From NCBI RefSeq assembly GCF_001571345.1, contig NZ_BCTP01000028.1, forward strand, positions 1 to 39,885: a stretch of DNA of 39,885 nucleotides. The letters are read 5' to 3'. Of this stretch, positions 7,951 through 15,855 are shown piece after piece. Within the stretch, counting starts at the first letter, position 1. Each line of letters opens with the position of its first letter. The stretch is from Komagataeibacter xylinus NBRC 15237. Lineage in GTDB: Bacteria > Pseudomonadota > Alphaproteobacteria > Acetobacterales > Acetobacteraceae. The notes under the pieces were generated by a model, which saw nothing but the letters and a program-made list of their open reading frames with translations, searched no databases and was not told the DNA's origin. The position numbers were made by a program, and so were the translations under genes.

Positions 7951-9273
7951 TCAGTCCGGCTGCCAGCCATCATGCTGGAGCGCAACACCGGCCAGGTACA
8001 GGCTGCCGCATATGATGACGCGGGCCGACGGGGCATCAGGGCCAGCCTTGGCCGCAAGATGGCTCAGGGCGGCGTGCAGGGTCGGGCCTGCCGTGGCGCG
8101 GCCGCCGGATGCAGCCACGATCTCGGCCACGGGCTGGGCCAGATGCTGGCCTTCCTCCGCCACGGCCTGGATGGAAGCGGCACGCGGCAGCAGCGGGGCG
8201 AGGAAGCCTGTGGCATCCTTGGTCTGCTTCATGCCAATGACCAGATGGGTTGACTGGTCCGACCACTCATCCATTACCTGCGCCAGAACATGGCCCGCGC
8301 CGGGGTTGTGGCCGCCATCAAGCCATAGTTCCCACCCCTTGGGCAGAAGGGCCGCCAGATGGCCCGACAGGCGCTGCATGCGCGCAGGCCAGCGGGCCCG
8401 GGCAATGCCTGCCCAGCCCTGCCGGGGCACTGGCAGGCTGCTTGCGCGCAGGGTGGCGATGGCCAGCCCCGCATTGTCGATCTGGTGGGCGCCGCGCAGG
8501 CCGGGCAGGGGCAGGTCCAGCGTGCCATGGGCGTCGCGGTAGCGCAGGGCAGTGCCGTCTGCCGTGGGGTCGATGAACCATTCATGGTCGCGCCGCCACA
8601 GCGGGGCGGTCTGTGCCTGCGCGGTGCGGGCAATGACCGCCATCACCTCGGCAGGCTGGCGGCCCGTGGCGACCGGCACGCCGTGCTTGATGATGCCTGC
8701 CTTCTCGCCCGCGATGGCAGCCAGCGTATCGCCCAGAAAGGCTTCGTGGTCCATCGAGATGGCGGTAATGGCGCAGGCCGCTGGGTGCTGTATCACGTTG
8801 GTGGCGTCAAACCGGCCGCCGAGACCCACTTCCACAATTGTCAGGTCCGCCGGGTGGCGGGCGCAGAGCATGAAGCCTGCCGTTGTCAGCACCTCGAACA
8901 CGGTAATGGGCGCGCCTGCGTTGACCTGTTCGATCTCTTCAAGCACGGCGGCAAGTTCGTGCTCGCTTACGATCTGCCCCGCAATGCGGAAGCGTTCGGT
9001 CGCATGCACGAGGTGAGGCGAGGTGAGCACATGCACGCGCCAGCCCGCAGCTTCGGCCACGGCGCGCATGAAGGCGCAGGTGCTGCCCTTGCCGTTGGTG
9101 CCCGCCACATGCACGACGGGCGGCATGTGGCGCTCGGGGTGGCCAAGGCGGGCAAGCAGCGTTTCCAGCCGGGTGAGCGACAGGTCGATCAGGGCCGGAT
9201 ACAGCCTGTTCAGCCGCTCCAGTATCTGCCCTGTGCGGCCCACGAATTCCGGCCCGAGGGCAGGCGCTTTCAT
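7951..9273 (-). CDS. folC: Bifunctional folylpolyglutamate synthase / dihydrofolate synthase
   Basis: A 440-residue cytosolic ligase that joins L-glutamate to dihydropteroate, and further glutamates to folates, using ATP. The Mur-ligase-type P-loop HVAGTNGKGSTCAFM is near residues 53-67. TSPHLVHATERFRI, GGRFDATNVI, SMDHEAFLGDTLAAIAGEKAGI and WLDGGHNPGA follow in family order. Length is normal. It lies 18 bases downstream of accD on the same strand, the accD-folC pairing common in bacteria, and probably shares its transcript. Confidence 0.95.
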   Translation of the reverse strand: MKAPALGPEFVGRTGQILERLNRLYPALIDLSLTRLETLLARLGHPERHMPPVVHVAGTNGKGSTCAFMRAVAEAAGWRVHVLTSPHLVHATERFRIAGQIVSEHELAAVLEEIEQVNAGAPITVFEVLTTAGFMLCARHPADLTIVEVGLGGRFDATNVIQHPAACAITAISMDHEAFLGDTLAAIAGEKAGIIKHGVPVATGRQPAEVMAVIARTAQAQTAPLWRRDHEWFIDPTADGTALRYRDAHGTLDLPLPGLRGAHQIDNAGLAIATLRASSLPVPRQGWAGIARARWPARMQRLSGHLAALLPKGWELWLDGGHNPGAGHVLAQVMDEWSDQSTHLVIGMKQTKDATGFLAPLLPRAASIQAVAEEGQHLAQPVAEIVAASGGRATAGPTLHAALSHLAAKAGPDAPSARVIICGSLYLAGVALQHDGWQPD

Positions 9274-9291
9274 GTGCGGGGTTCCGTGGCG

Positions 9292-10158
9292 TCAGGCGGC
9301 GCGGGGGGCGATGTGGCGGTAGTTGAGCTGCGCTGTCAGGCGGCCAAGCACCTCGCGCAGGTCGCCGCGTTTGACCACCATGTCGAGCATGCCATGCTCA
9401 AGCAGGTATTCCGCGCGCTGGAAGCCTTCGGGCAGCTTCTCGCGCACCGTATCCTCGATCACGCGCTGGCCCGCGAAGCCGATCAGCGCATTGGGCTCGG
9501 CAATCTGCACATCGCCCAGCATGGCGAACGAGGCCGATACGCCACCCGTGGTCGGGTTGGTCAGCACCACGAAGTAGGGCAGGCCCGCTTCCTTGAGCAT
9601 CTGTACGGCCACCGTGGTGCGCGGCATCTGCATCAGGCTGATCATGCCCTCCTGCATGCGGGCGCCACCTGATGCGGTGAACACGATCAGCGGTGACTGC
9701 TGCAGGATGGCCAGGCGGGCGGCTGCCAGGAAAGCCTCGCCAAGTGCTGCCCCCATCGTGCCCGCAATGAACTCGAACGCCATCACGGCCACCACCGCGT
9801 TATGGCCGCCGATCTGGCCATGGGCCACGGCCATCGATTCCTCAAGGTGGGACTTGGCGCGTTCATCCTTCAGCCGGTCGGTATAGCGCTTGCGGTCGCG
9901 GAAGGAGAGCGGGTCAACCGGCACCTTGGGCAGTTCGATGCGGGTATATTCCCCGTTATCGAACGTCCATTCCAGCCGCTCGGGCACGGTGGCGCGCATG
10001 TGGTGGCCGCAATGCGGGCACACGTTCAGCGCCTTGCGCAGGTCCTTGGTCAGGATCATCTGCTCGCAGGATTCGCAGTTGGTCCACAGATTGTCCGGCA
10101 CTTCCCGCTTGAGCAGGCCGCGGATCTTGGGGCGCACATATTCGGTCAGCCAGCTCAT
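9292..10158 (-). CDS. accD: Acetyl-CoA carboxylase carboxyltransferase subunit beta
   Basis: A 288-residue subunit that, with AccA, moves the carboxyl group from biotin to acetyl-CoA to give malonyl-CoA for fatty acid synthesis. The N-terminal four-cysteine zinc ribbon is present (CESC near residue 28, CPHCGHHMR near 47). The crotonase-like core shows FTASGGARMQEG, PTTGGVSASFAMLGD and IGFAGQRVIEDT. GGGAGAGG precedes the ATG. It sits between trpA and folC as in many alphaproteobacteria. A repeat copy separates it from trpA, so it may have its own promoter. Confidence 0.96.
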   Translation of the reverse strand: MSWLTEYVRPKIRGLLKREVPDNLWTNCESCEQMILTKDLRKALNVCPHCGHHMRATVPERLEWTFDNGEYTRIELPKVPVDPLSFRDRKRYTDRLKDERAKSHLEESMAVAHGQIGGHNAVVAVMAFEFIAGTMGAALGEAFLAAARLAILQQSPLIVFTASGGARMQEGMISLMQMPRTTVAVQMLKEAGLPYFVVLTNPTTGGVSASFAMLGDVQIAEPNALIGFAGQRVIEDTVREKLPEGFQRAEYLLEHGMLDMVVKRGDLREVLGRLTAQLNYRHIAPRAA

Positions 10159-10277
10159 ATTGCCTCTCCCTTAAGCTTTCTGGAGGCCTGTTCCATACAG
10201 GCAGATGAACGATTGGGCCAGATTGTCATTGCAGGAGCCGTTGTGGAAAATCGCCTGTGAAACGGCCCGCAGATTGT

Positions 10278-10378
10278 AAAAAGTTTTTGGTGAAGCTTTT
10301 TTCAAAAAGCTTCAAGAGAACGCCGCCTTTTTGAAAAAAGGGGGCACCCAAAAACTTCTGTTTTTTATCAATAAATTA
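10278..10378. repeat. Dispersed two-hairpin repeat, copy 3
   Basis: AAAAAGTTTTTGGTG, the GAAGCTTTTTTCAAAAAGCTTC hairpin, then the CGCCGCC...GGGGGC hairpin and CACCCAAAAACTT. An extension after 10358 (TTTTTTATCAATAAATTAC) matches the full-length copy and runs into the reversed stop codon of trpA, so the element may supply the trpA stop. It lies between trpA and accD. Confidence 0.85.
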
Positions 10379-11212
10379 CTTTGATCCGGTTTTGCTTACG
10401 GCATGTATTGCCTCTGCCAGCCCACGCAACTGCTCCAGCACGGCGGGCACGGTTTTCGCTGTGGCTTTTCCATCCCCGTCAAGCGTGCCCTCAAGCGTGT
10501 TGAGCAGGGCGGAGGCCACCACGGCGGCATCGGCCACGCTTACGGCATTGGCTGCCAACTCGGGCGTGCGGATGCCAAAGCCGATGGCAATCGGCAGGTC
10601 GGTCGCCTTGCGCAGGCGCGGCAGGGCAGCGGCCAGTTCATCGGTGCTGGCGGTGCGCGTGCCGGTTACGCCCGTGATGCTGACATAATACACGAAACCC
10701 GACGCACCATTGAACACGATGGGCAGGCGGGCATTCGGCGTGGTGGGGGCAACAAGGCGGATGATGTCCAGCCCGTTGGCTGCTGCCGGGCCTGCCAGCA
10801 GGTCGGCTTCCTCCGGCGGCATATCGACCACGATCAGCCCGTCCACGCCGGCTGCCTTCGCATCCATGCAGAAGCGTTCCGGCCCGTAGGCCTCGATGGG
10901 GTTGGTGTAGCCCATCAGGATGATGGGCGTCCCGTCATCGCCTGCGCGGAAGGCACGCACCATCTCCAGCACGCGCTTCATGGTCGAGCCGCCCTTCAGC
11001 CCGCGCAGCGCAGCCTTCTGGATGGTCGGGCCATCGGCTGACGGGTCGGAGAAGGGCACGCCCACCTCGATCAGGTCGGCACCGGCGGCAGGCATGCCAC
11101 GCAGGATGGCGAGCGACGTGTCATAATCAGGGTCGCAGGCCTCGACATAAGGGATCAGGGCGCCACGGCCCTGCGCGCGCAGGGTGGCGAAGCGGCGGGC
11201 GATGCGGCTCAC
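10376..11212 (-). CDS. trpA: Tryptophan synthase alpha subunit
   Basis: A 278-residue TIM-barrel subunit that cleaves indole-3-glycerol phosphate and passes indole to Trp[17 protein letters not shown] holds the catalytic Glu, and [10 protein letters not shown] holds the catalytic Asp in place of the usual AGDPD context. [23 protein letters not shown] and IGFGIRTPE follow. The open frame runs further upstream, but the GTG at 11212 overlaps the trpB stop as GTGA and fits the family length, so translation is probably coupled to trpB. The 3' end abuts a repeat copy. Confidence 0.94.
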   Translation of the reverse strand: MSRIARRFATLRAQGRGALIPYVEACDPDYDTSLAILRGMPAAGADLIEVGVPFSDPSADGPTIQKAALRGLKGGSTMKRVLEMVRAFRAGDDGTPIILMGYTNPIEAYGPERFCMDAKAAGVDGLIVVDMPPEEADLLAGPAAANGLDIIRLVAPTTPNARLPIVFNGASGFVYYVSITGVTGTRTASTDELAAALPRLRKATDLPIAIGFGIRTPELAANAVSVADAAVVASALLNTLEGTLDGDGKATAKTVPAVLEQLRGLAEAIHAVSKTGSK

Positions 11213-12438
11213 AGTTTCACTCCCAGATGTTCGGCAACGGTGAAGATGTCCTTGTCTCCCCGCCCGGAAATGTTGACCACGATGATCTGGTCCTTGCCCA
11301 TGGTGGGCGCGAGCTTGGCGGCGTAGGCGATGGCGTGCGCACTTTCCAGCGCGGGGATGATGCCCTCGGTGCGGGTGCAGAGCTGGAAGGCGTCGAGCGC
11401 CTCCTGGTCGGTGGCACCCACATATTCCGCGCGGCCGATGTCGCTGAGCCATGAATGCTCGGGGCCGACGCCGGGGTAGTCCAGCCCTGCGCTGATGGAA
11501 TGCGCCTCGGTGATCTGCCCGTCATCATCCTGCAACAGGTAGGTGCGGTTGCCGTGCAGCACGCCGGGTTTGCCACGCTCGATGGAAGCGGCGGTGCGCC
11601 CGCTATCCAGCCCGCAGCCTGCGGCCTCGACGCCGATCAGCCTGACCGCGGGGTCATCGAGAAAGGGGTGGAAGATGCCCATGGCGTTCGACCCGCCGCC
11701 AATGGCCGCCACGATGGCGTCAGGCAGGCGGCCTTCGGCGGCCATGATCTGCTCCCTGGTTTCCACGCCGATGATGGACTGGAAGTCACGCACCATCTGC
11801 GGGTAGGGGTGCGGCCCTGCCACGGTGCCCACCAGGAAGTAGGTGTCATGCACGTTGGTCACCCAGTCGCGCATGGCCTCGTTCATGGCATCCTTGAGCG
11901 TGCCCGCACCCGCCGTGACGGGAACCACCTCGGCGCCAAGCAGCCGCATGCGGAAGACATTGGGCTTCTGCCGCTCGACATCGGTGGCCCCCATGTAGAT
12001 GGCGCATTTCATGCCGAACAGCGCGCACACGGTGGCAGTGGCAACGCCGTGCTGGCCCGCGCCCGTCTCGGCCACGATGCGCGTGCGGCCCATGCGGCGG
12101 GCAAGCAGGATCTGGCCCATGACGTTGTTGAGCTTGTGGGAGCCGGTGTGGTTCAGCTCCTCGCGCTTCATGTAGATCTTTGCGCCACCAAGCTGTTCGG
12201 TCATGCGGCGGGCAAGCCAGAGCGGGCTGGGACGGCCGACGTAATCCTTGAGGTAGTAATCCAGTTCGCGGTGGAATTCGGGGTCGGCCTGGGCGGTCCT
12301 GTAGGCGGCGTCCAGTTCCAGCAGGAGCGGCATGAGGGTCTCGGCCACGAAACGGCCCCCGAAAATGCCAAAACGGCCGCGTCCGTCCGGTCCGCTGCGC
12401 AGGCTGTTGGCACCTGCCTGTGTGTCTGTTGCGCTCAA
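11209..12438 (-). CDS. trpB: Tryptophan synthase beta subunit
   Basis: A PLP enzyme that joins indole and L-serine to give tryptophan in the TrpA2B2 complex. [14 protein letters not shown] contains the PLP lysine, [13 protein letters not shown] the active-site loop, and IGGGSNAMG the phosphate cup. [19 protein letters not shown] marks the usual N-terminus. The frame is open to an ATG at 12597, but family length (about 409) and GGAG eight bases upstream favour a TTG start at 12438. It overlaps trpA by four bases. The usual upstream neighbour trpF is missing here; the divergent corA lies there instead. Confidence 0.93.
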   Translation of the reverse strand: MSATDTQAGANSLRSGPDGRGRFGIFGGRFVAETLMPLLLELDAAYRTAQADPEFHRELDYYLKDYVGRPSPLWLARRMTEQLGGAKIYMKREELNHTGSHKLNNVMGQILLARRMGRTRIVAETGAGQHGVATATVCALFGMKCAIYMGATDVERQKPNVFRMRLLGAEVVPVTAGAGTLKDAMNEAMRDWVTNVHDTYFLVGTVAGPHPYPQMVRDFQSIIGVETREQIMAAEGRLPDAIVAAIGGGSNAMGIFHPFLDDPAVRLIGVEAAGCGLDSGRTAASIERGKPGVLHGNRTYLLQDDDGQITEAHSISAGLDYPGVGPEHSWLSDIGRAEYVGATDQEALDAFQLCTRTEGIIPALESAHAIAYAAKLAPTMGKDQIIVVNISGRGDKDIFTVAEHLGVKL

Positions 12439-12540
12439 CTTCTCTACTCCGCAAGAAATAGGTGCGTGGCTCAAGGGTTTGGTCAAGCAGCCGTCCCAGG
12501 CTGCCATGTCATGCGGTTCTGGACTGGATGGCGATAAAAT

Positions 12541-12560
12541 ACCAGCCCCCGCAGGCTGGT
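12541..12560 (-). promoter_or_regulatory. Hairpin in the trpB leader
   Basis: ACCAGCC and GGCTGGT form a perfect 7-bp stem with a six-base loop about 100 bases upstream of the proposed trpB start. On the minus strand it is followed by ATTTTAT, a poor T tract. It could be an attenuator-like or RNA-protecting structure of the trp transcript. No Trp-rich leader peptide was found beside it, so a classic attenuator is not supported. Confidence 0.3.
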
Positions 12561-12636
12561 AGCGGCGTGTCACGATTTGACATGTTTGTTCGGGCATGAT
12601 GGATGAACAACGACAGGAACCAACGAAAGACAGCCC

Positions 12637-13605
12637 ATGTTTTTAGCGCATCATCCCGGCGCACCGGCCCGCACCGTGACTACGGCGGCGGATGCGACAG
12701 GTGCGGCATGGCTGGACCTGCTTGACCCCACGACTGATGAGGAGGCCCTGGCCGCCCGGATTACGGGCCTGCGCATTCCCACCCGCGCCCAGCTTGACGA
12801 GATCGAGAGTTCATCGCGCCTGTTCATGGAAGGCGATGCCGTTTATCTGTCCACGCCGCTGGTGCGCAAGACGCCGGATGACTTTTTCGTCTCCCCCGTG
12901 GGGTTCGTGCTCATGCGCGAGCGCATCCTGACCATCCGCTATACCGGCTTCAGCGCGTTTGACGTGGTGGCGCGGCAGGTGGCGGGGCAGGACGCGCCGC
13001 TCAGCGCCAACGAGGCGGGGATCATGCTGCTCGAGGCCATTGTGGACCGGCTGGCCGATATTCTTGAACATCTTGGCCAGTCGCTTGATGGCATGTCCAA
13101 GGATGTCTTTCAGTCCGAGACCCCGAGCCAGGCGCAGGCGGCCAACCTGCTGCGCAACATGCTGCGCCGGGTGGGGCGGTCGGGCGACCTGAGTTCCTCC
13201 GTGCGTGACAGCCTGCTTGGGCTTGAGCGGATCTCGATCTTTCTGGGCGAGAGCAAGCGCCATGACCTGAGCGAGCGGCTGCAGGCGCGGCTGGGCACGG
13301 TGGGGCGTGATATCCGTTCGCTCAACGATTTCGTGTCACAGACCGCCAACAAGGTGCAGTTCCTGCTGGATGCGACGCTGGGCTTTATCAGCATCGAGCA
13401 GAATAACGGCATGAAGATCCTGACCGTGGTCAGCTTCATTGGTGTCGCGCCCACGCTGGTGGCGGGTATCTATGGCATGAATTTCCACGATATTCCCGAG
13501 CTCAACTGGAAATACGGCTACTGGTATTCCCTGATCCTCATGGCTGCCACGGTGGTGTTGCCGCTGCTGTGGTTCTGGCGGCGCGGATGGCTGGGCAAGC
13601 AGTGA
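12637..13605 (+). CDS. corA: CorA-family divalent cation transporter
   Basis: A 322-residue homopentameric channel of the CorA/MIT family, moving Mg2+ (or Co2+, Ni2+, Zn2+) across the inner membrane. The long N-terminal cytoplasmic part includes helix-forming stretches ([19 protein letters not shown]). Two C-terminal helices frame the signature YGMNF near residue 277, followed by [13 protein letters not shown]. The tail WRRGWLGKQ is basic, as usual. It diverges from trpB. A consensus -35 TTGACA lies at 12577-12582, but no convincing -10 sits at the right distance. A ZntB-type zinc exporter is a possible alternative. Confidence 0.88.
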   Translation: MFLAHHPGAPARTVTTAADATGAAWLDLLDPTTDEEALAARITGLRIPTRAQLDEIESSSRLFMEGDAVYLSTPLVRKTPDDFFVSPVGFVLMRERILTIRYTGFSAFDVVARQVAGQDAPLSANEAGIMLLEAIVDRLADILEHLGQSLDGMSKDVFQSETPSQAQAANLLRNMLRRVGRSGDLSSSVRDSLLGLERISIFLGESKRHDLSERLQARLGTVGRDIRSLNDFVSQTANKVQFLLDATLGFISIEQNNGMKILTVVSFIGVAPTLVAGIYGMNFHDIPELNWKYGYWYSLILMAATVVLPLLWFWRRGWLGKQ

Positions 13606-13761
13606 ATATTATACAATCAGTTTAAAATAATTGCATCTCTGATATTAGGCAGACGAATCAAGGTTTTAGAAGGATAGTAATTGGAATAAAACAAATTTTA
13701 TGATTTATCAGGCGCAGCGGCTCCTGCCCGTGTCTGTCATGCCGGGAAGGGAGAAAACCGT

Positions 13762-15072
13762 ATGAAACTGAACCACAGGGTTGGTTGTTTTCTGGTGCTC
13801 ACCACTGTTTTGACAGGCATGTCGACAGTTGCCCAGGCGCAGGTCAAGATCTTCTCGGGGATGAAGAAGCACGATACGGGTTTTGCGCACTGGCTGAGCG
13901 ACATTACCCTGACCGGACAGATCGAAGGCGGCATCATGGCCAATCCTGCCCGCCCCCAGCCCGGCTACAACTTCGGTGACTTCTTTGCCGACCATGCCAA
14001 CCAGGTGCAGCTCAACCAGCTTGAATTTACCCTGAACAAGGCAATCGATTCCAGCGTGAACAAATACCAGGTCGGTTTCACGCTTGAGGCCATGTATGGC
14101 TCCGATGCCCGTTACTACCATCTGGTCGGTGTCAGTGACCGGGAGTGGAACGACCGCTACCAGCTTATCCCCGCCCAGGCGCATATGGATGTGCACCTGC
14201 CCTGGGTCACCAGGGGCGGGCTGGACATGCAGGCGGGCATCCTGCAGGCCCCGATGGGGGTGGAAGGACTCGATCCCGCGTCCCGCGCGTTCTACACGCT
14301 GGCCTATACATCTGAATATTCCGTGCCGTTCCAGCATGTGGGGGCGATGTTCAACTGGCATGTCACCCCCATGGTCGATGTGACTTTCGGCATTGATACC
14401 GGCAACCAGACAACGTTTGGCAAATCGGACAACAACAGCGCACCTGCGGGCTATTTCGGCTTCAACCTGAACAACCTTGCCCATGGCAAGCTGAGGATTG
14501 TGGAACTGAGCCGCGTGGGGCCGGAGGATTCGTGGCGGCTGGTTGGCCACTACGAGGCTGACCACGCCAACCGCTTCTGGAACGACATCAACGCCACCTA
14601 TCAGGTCAATGACCGCCTGACCCTGACGGCCGAGTTCAATTACCTGCATGATGAAGGTGTGCGCGGCATCGGTGCCCGGGGGCAGTTTGCCGGGGCGGAT
14701 GCGGAAAGTTTTGTCAGCTTCCTGAGCTACAGGGTCAATGATAGCGTGACCTTCAACTACCGTGGTGAAATTTACCGCGATAACAACAATTCCATGGTGG
14801 CCACCTTCATAGGCAACAACTCCTATATGGAAGCCCTGGCCGGAACCGGCGGCATGGTCATGACCGGTCCGTCATCTTCAAGTCACGGCACGACCTATGG
14901 CGAAATGACGCTGAACATGAGCTACCGCCCGAACCTCGGCCATCATGTGCGCGTGTTCCAGATCCGCCCGGAAATCCGTTTTGACCGCGCCCTTAACAGC
15001 ACCACGCCGTTCAATGGTGGCCGCAACAACGGCATGTTCACCTTTGGTGGCGATGCGGTTATCGGGTTTTAA
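13762..15072 (+). CDS. Outer-membrane beta-barrel porin (BBP2/OmpL-like)
   Basis: A 436-residue secreted protein with a signal peptide (MKLNHRVGCFLVLTTVLTG, cleavage likely after AQA near residue 27). The rest has alternating polar and hydrophobic strands, many Asn, Asp, Gly and Tyr residues, and a C-terminus in phenylalanine (DAVIGF), the usual outer-membrane assembly signal. LTGQIEGGIMANP and NQVQLNQLEFTLNKAID resemble the putative beta-barrel porin-2 family. Substrate is unknown. AAGGGAG precedes the ATG. The preceding 156 bases (13606-13761) are AT-rich and should hold the promoter, but I could not fix -35 and -10 boxes. Confidence 0.78.
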   Translation: MKLNHRVGCFLVLTTVLTGMSTVAQAQVKIFSGMKKHDTGFAHWLSDITLTGQIEGGIMANPARPQPGYNFGDFFADHANQVQLNQLEFTLNKAIDSSVNKYQVGFTLEAMYGSDARYYHLVGVSDREWNDRYQLIPAQAHMDVHLPWVTRGGLDMQAGILQAPMGVEGLDPASRAFYTLAYTSEYSVPFQHVGAMFNWHVTPMVDVTFGIDTGNQTTFGKSDNNSAPAGYFGFNLNNLAHGKLRIVELSRVGPEDSWRLVGHYEADHANRFWNDINATYQVNDRLTLTAEFNYLHDEGVRGIGARGQFAGADAESFVSFLSYRVNDSVTFNYRGEIYRDNNNSMVATFIGNNSYMEALAGTGGMVMTGPSSSSHGTTYGEMTLNMSYRPNLGHHVRVFQIRPEIRFDRALNSTTPFNGGRNNGMFTFGGDAVIGF

Positions 15073-15093
15073 GTCCGGACCTGGAAAGAACAT

Positions 15094-15215
15094 AAGTTTT
15101 TAAGTGCCGCCTTTTTTTCAAAAAGGCGGCGTTATTTGAAGCTTTTTTAAAAAAAGCTTCACCAGAAAATTCCTTTTGATTTCTGGATATTTTCTGAGCC
15201 AGCTTTTTCAAACAG
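15094..15215. repeat. Dispersed two-hairpin repeat, copy 4
   Basis: AAGTTTTTAAGTG, the GCCGCC...GGCGGC hairpin, and GAAGCTTTTTT...AAAAAGCTTC end at 15169. The extension to 15215 matches the left end of the full-length copy in reverse and closes with the terminal repeat TTTTCAAACAG. It starts 22 bases after the porin stop codon. Confidence 0.85.
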
Positions 15216-15238
15216 TCTCTTGCCATGCGGCATGAAGA

Positions 15239-15808
15239 CTATTGTTGCCTCCTGTAAAGCATTTCCATGCGTTTTATGGCCTGGAGCCTGTCATCTATTG
15301 AAAGGGCCCTGTAGAGGTTGATGATGTTTTCTTCGTCCTTTGTAATGGACATCTGGGTTTTTTCGCTACTCTGCCCATTGAGGAAGACTTCCTCGCTGAT
15401 ACCAAAAATCTTCGCGATACGGGGCACATGCCTGCTGATCCTGTTGGGGCGCCCCGTTTCCCAAAACCCGACGGCGGTGCGCGAGACGCCGAGCATGTTG
15501 GCCAGATCCTGCTGGCTCAGCCCTGCCGCCTTGCGCAGGAGCTGAATCCGCTGCCCGATTTCACGTGATGGGGAAAACCCATGCATGCTCGCAGCACTCA
15601 GCCCATCATTGGATACGGCCTGACTTTGCTGGATCCATTTACGAAATCCCATGATCGTCGTGGTCTGATAGGTCAGGAAACGGCGCCTTGAGGTCTGTTT
15701 GTGAAACGAGACCTGGGTTTCCCCCACTTCATCAATGCCACGTATTTCGCGGCGGGGGGGCGCACCGGTCCAGATCTGTCCGGCTTTGAGGGTAAAGGGT
15801 GTATTCAT
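15239..15808 (-). CDS. XRE-family regulator with an N-terminal SH3-like segment
   Basis: A 189-residue protein from the ATG at 15808. Residues 7-60 (LKAGQIWTGAPPRREIRGID...TSRRRFLTYQTTTI) resemble a small SH3-like module seen in short bacterial proteins (inferred by pattern). A Cro/CI helix-turn-helix follows: IGQRIQLLRKAAGLSQQDLA, then MLGVSRTAVGFWETGR. The last 50 residues (EENIINLYRALSIDDRLQAIKRM) look helical and may dimerise. The frame also opens with a GTG at 15859 that overlaps the stop of the Hint gene as GTGA, so translational coupling is possible; neither start has a strong ribosome binding site. It probably regulates the Hint operon or nearby surface genes. Confidence 0.72.
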   Translation of the reverse strand: MNTPFTLKAGQIWTGAPPRREIRGIDEVGETQVSFHKQTSRRRFLTYQTTTIMGFRKWIQQSQAVSNDGLSAASMHGFSPSREIGQRIQLLRKAAGLSQQDLANMLGVSRTAVGFWETGRPNRISRHVPRIAKIFGISEEVFLNGQSSEKTQMSITKDEENIINLYRALSIDDRLQAIKRMEMLYRRQQ

Positions 15809-15855
15809 GTGACCGGTCGGTCCCCGCGCCTGTTCAGGGGCGCAGGGATCCTCTT

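Noticed and set aside
8359-9672. Plus-strand open frame of 437 codons opposite folC and accD
   Set aside because: No motif, and both sense genes are certain.
15557-15572. A third parS-like site in the XRE gene
   Set aside because: Only the central ten bases TTTCACGTGA match; both flanks differ, so it is unlikely to bind ParB strongly.
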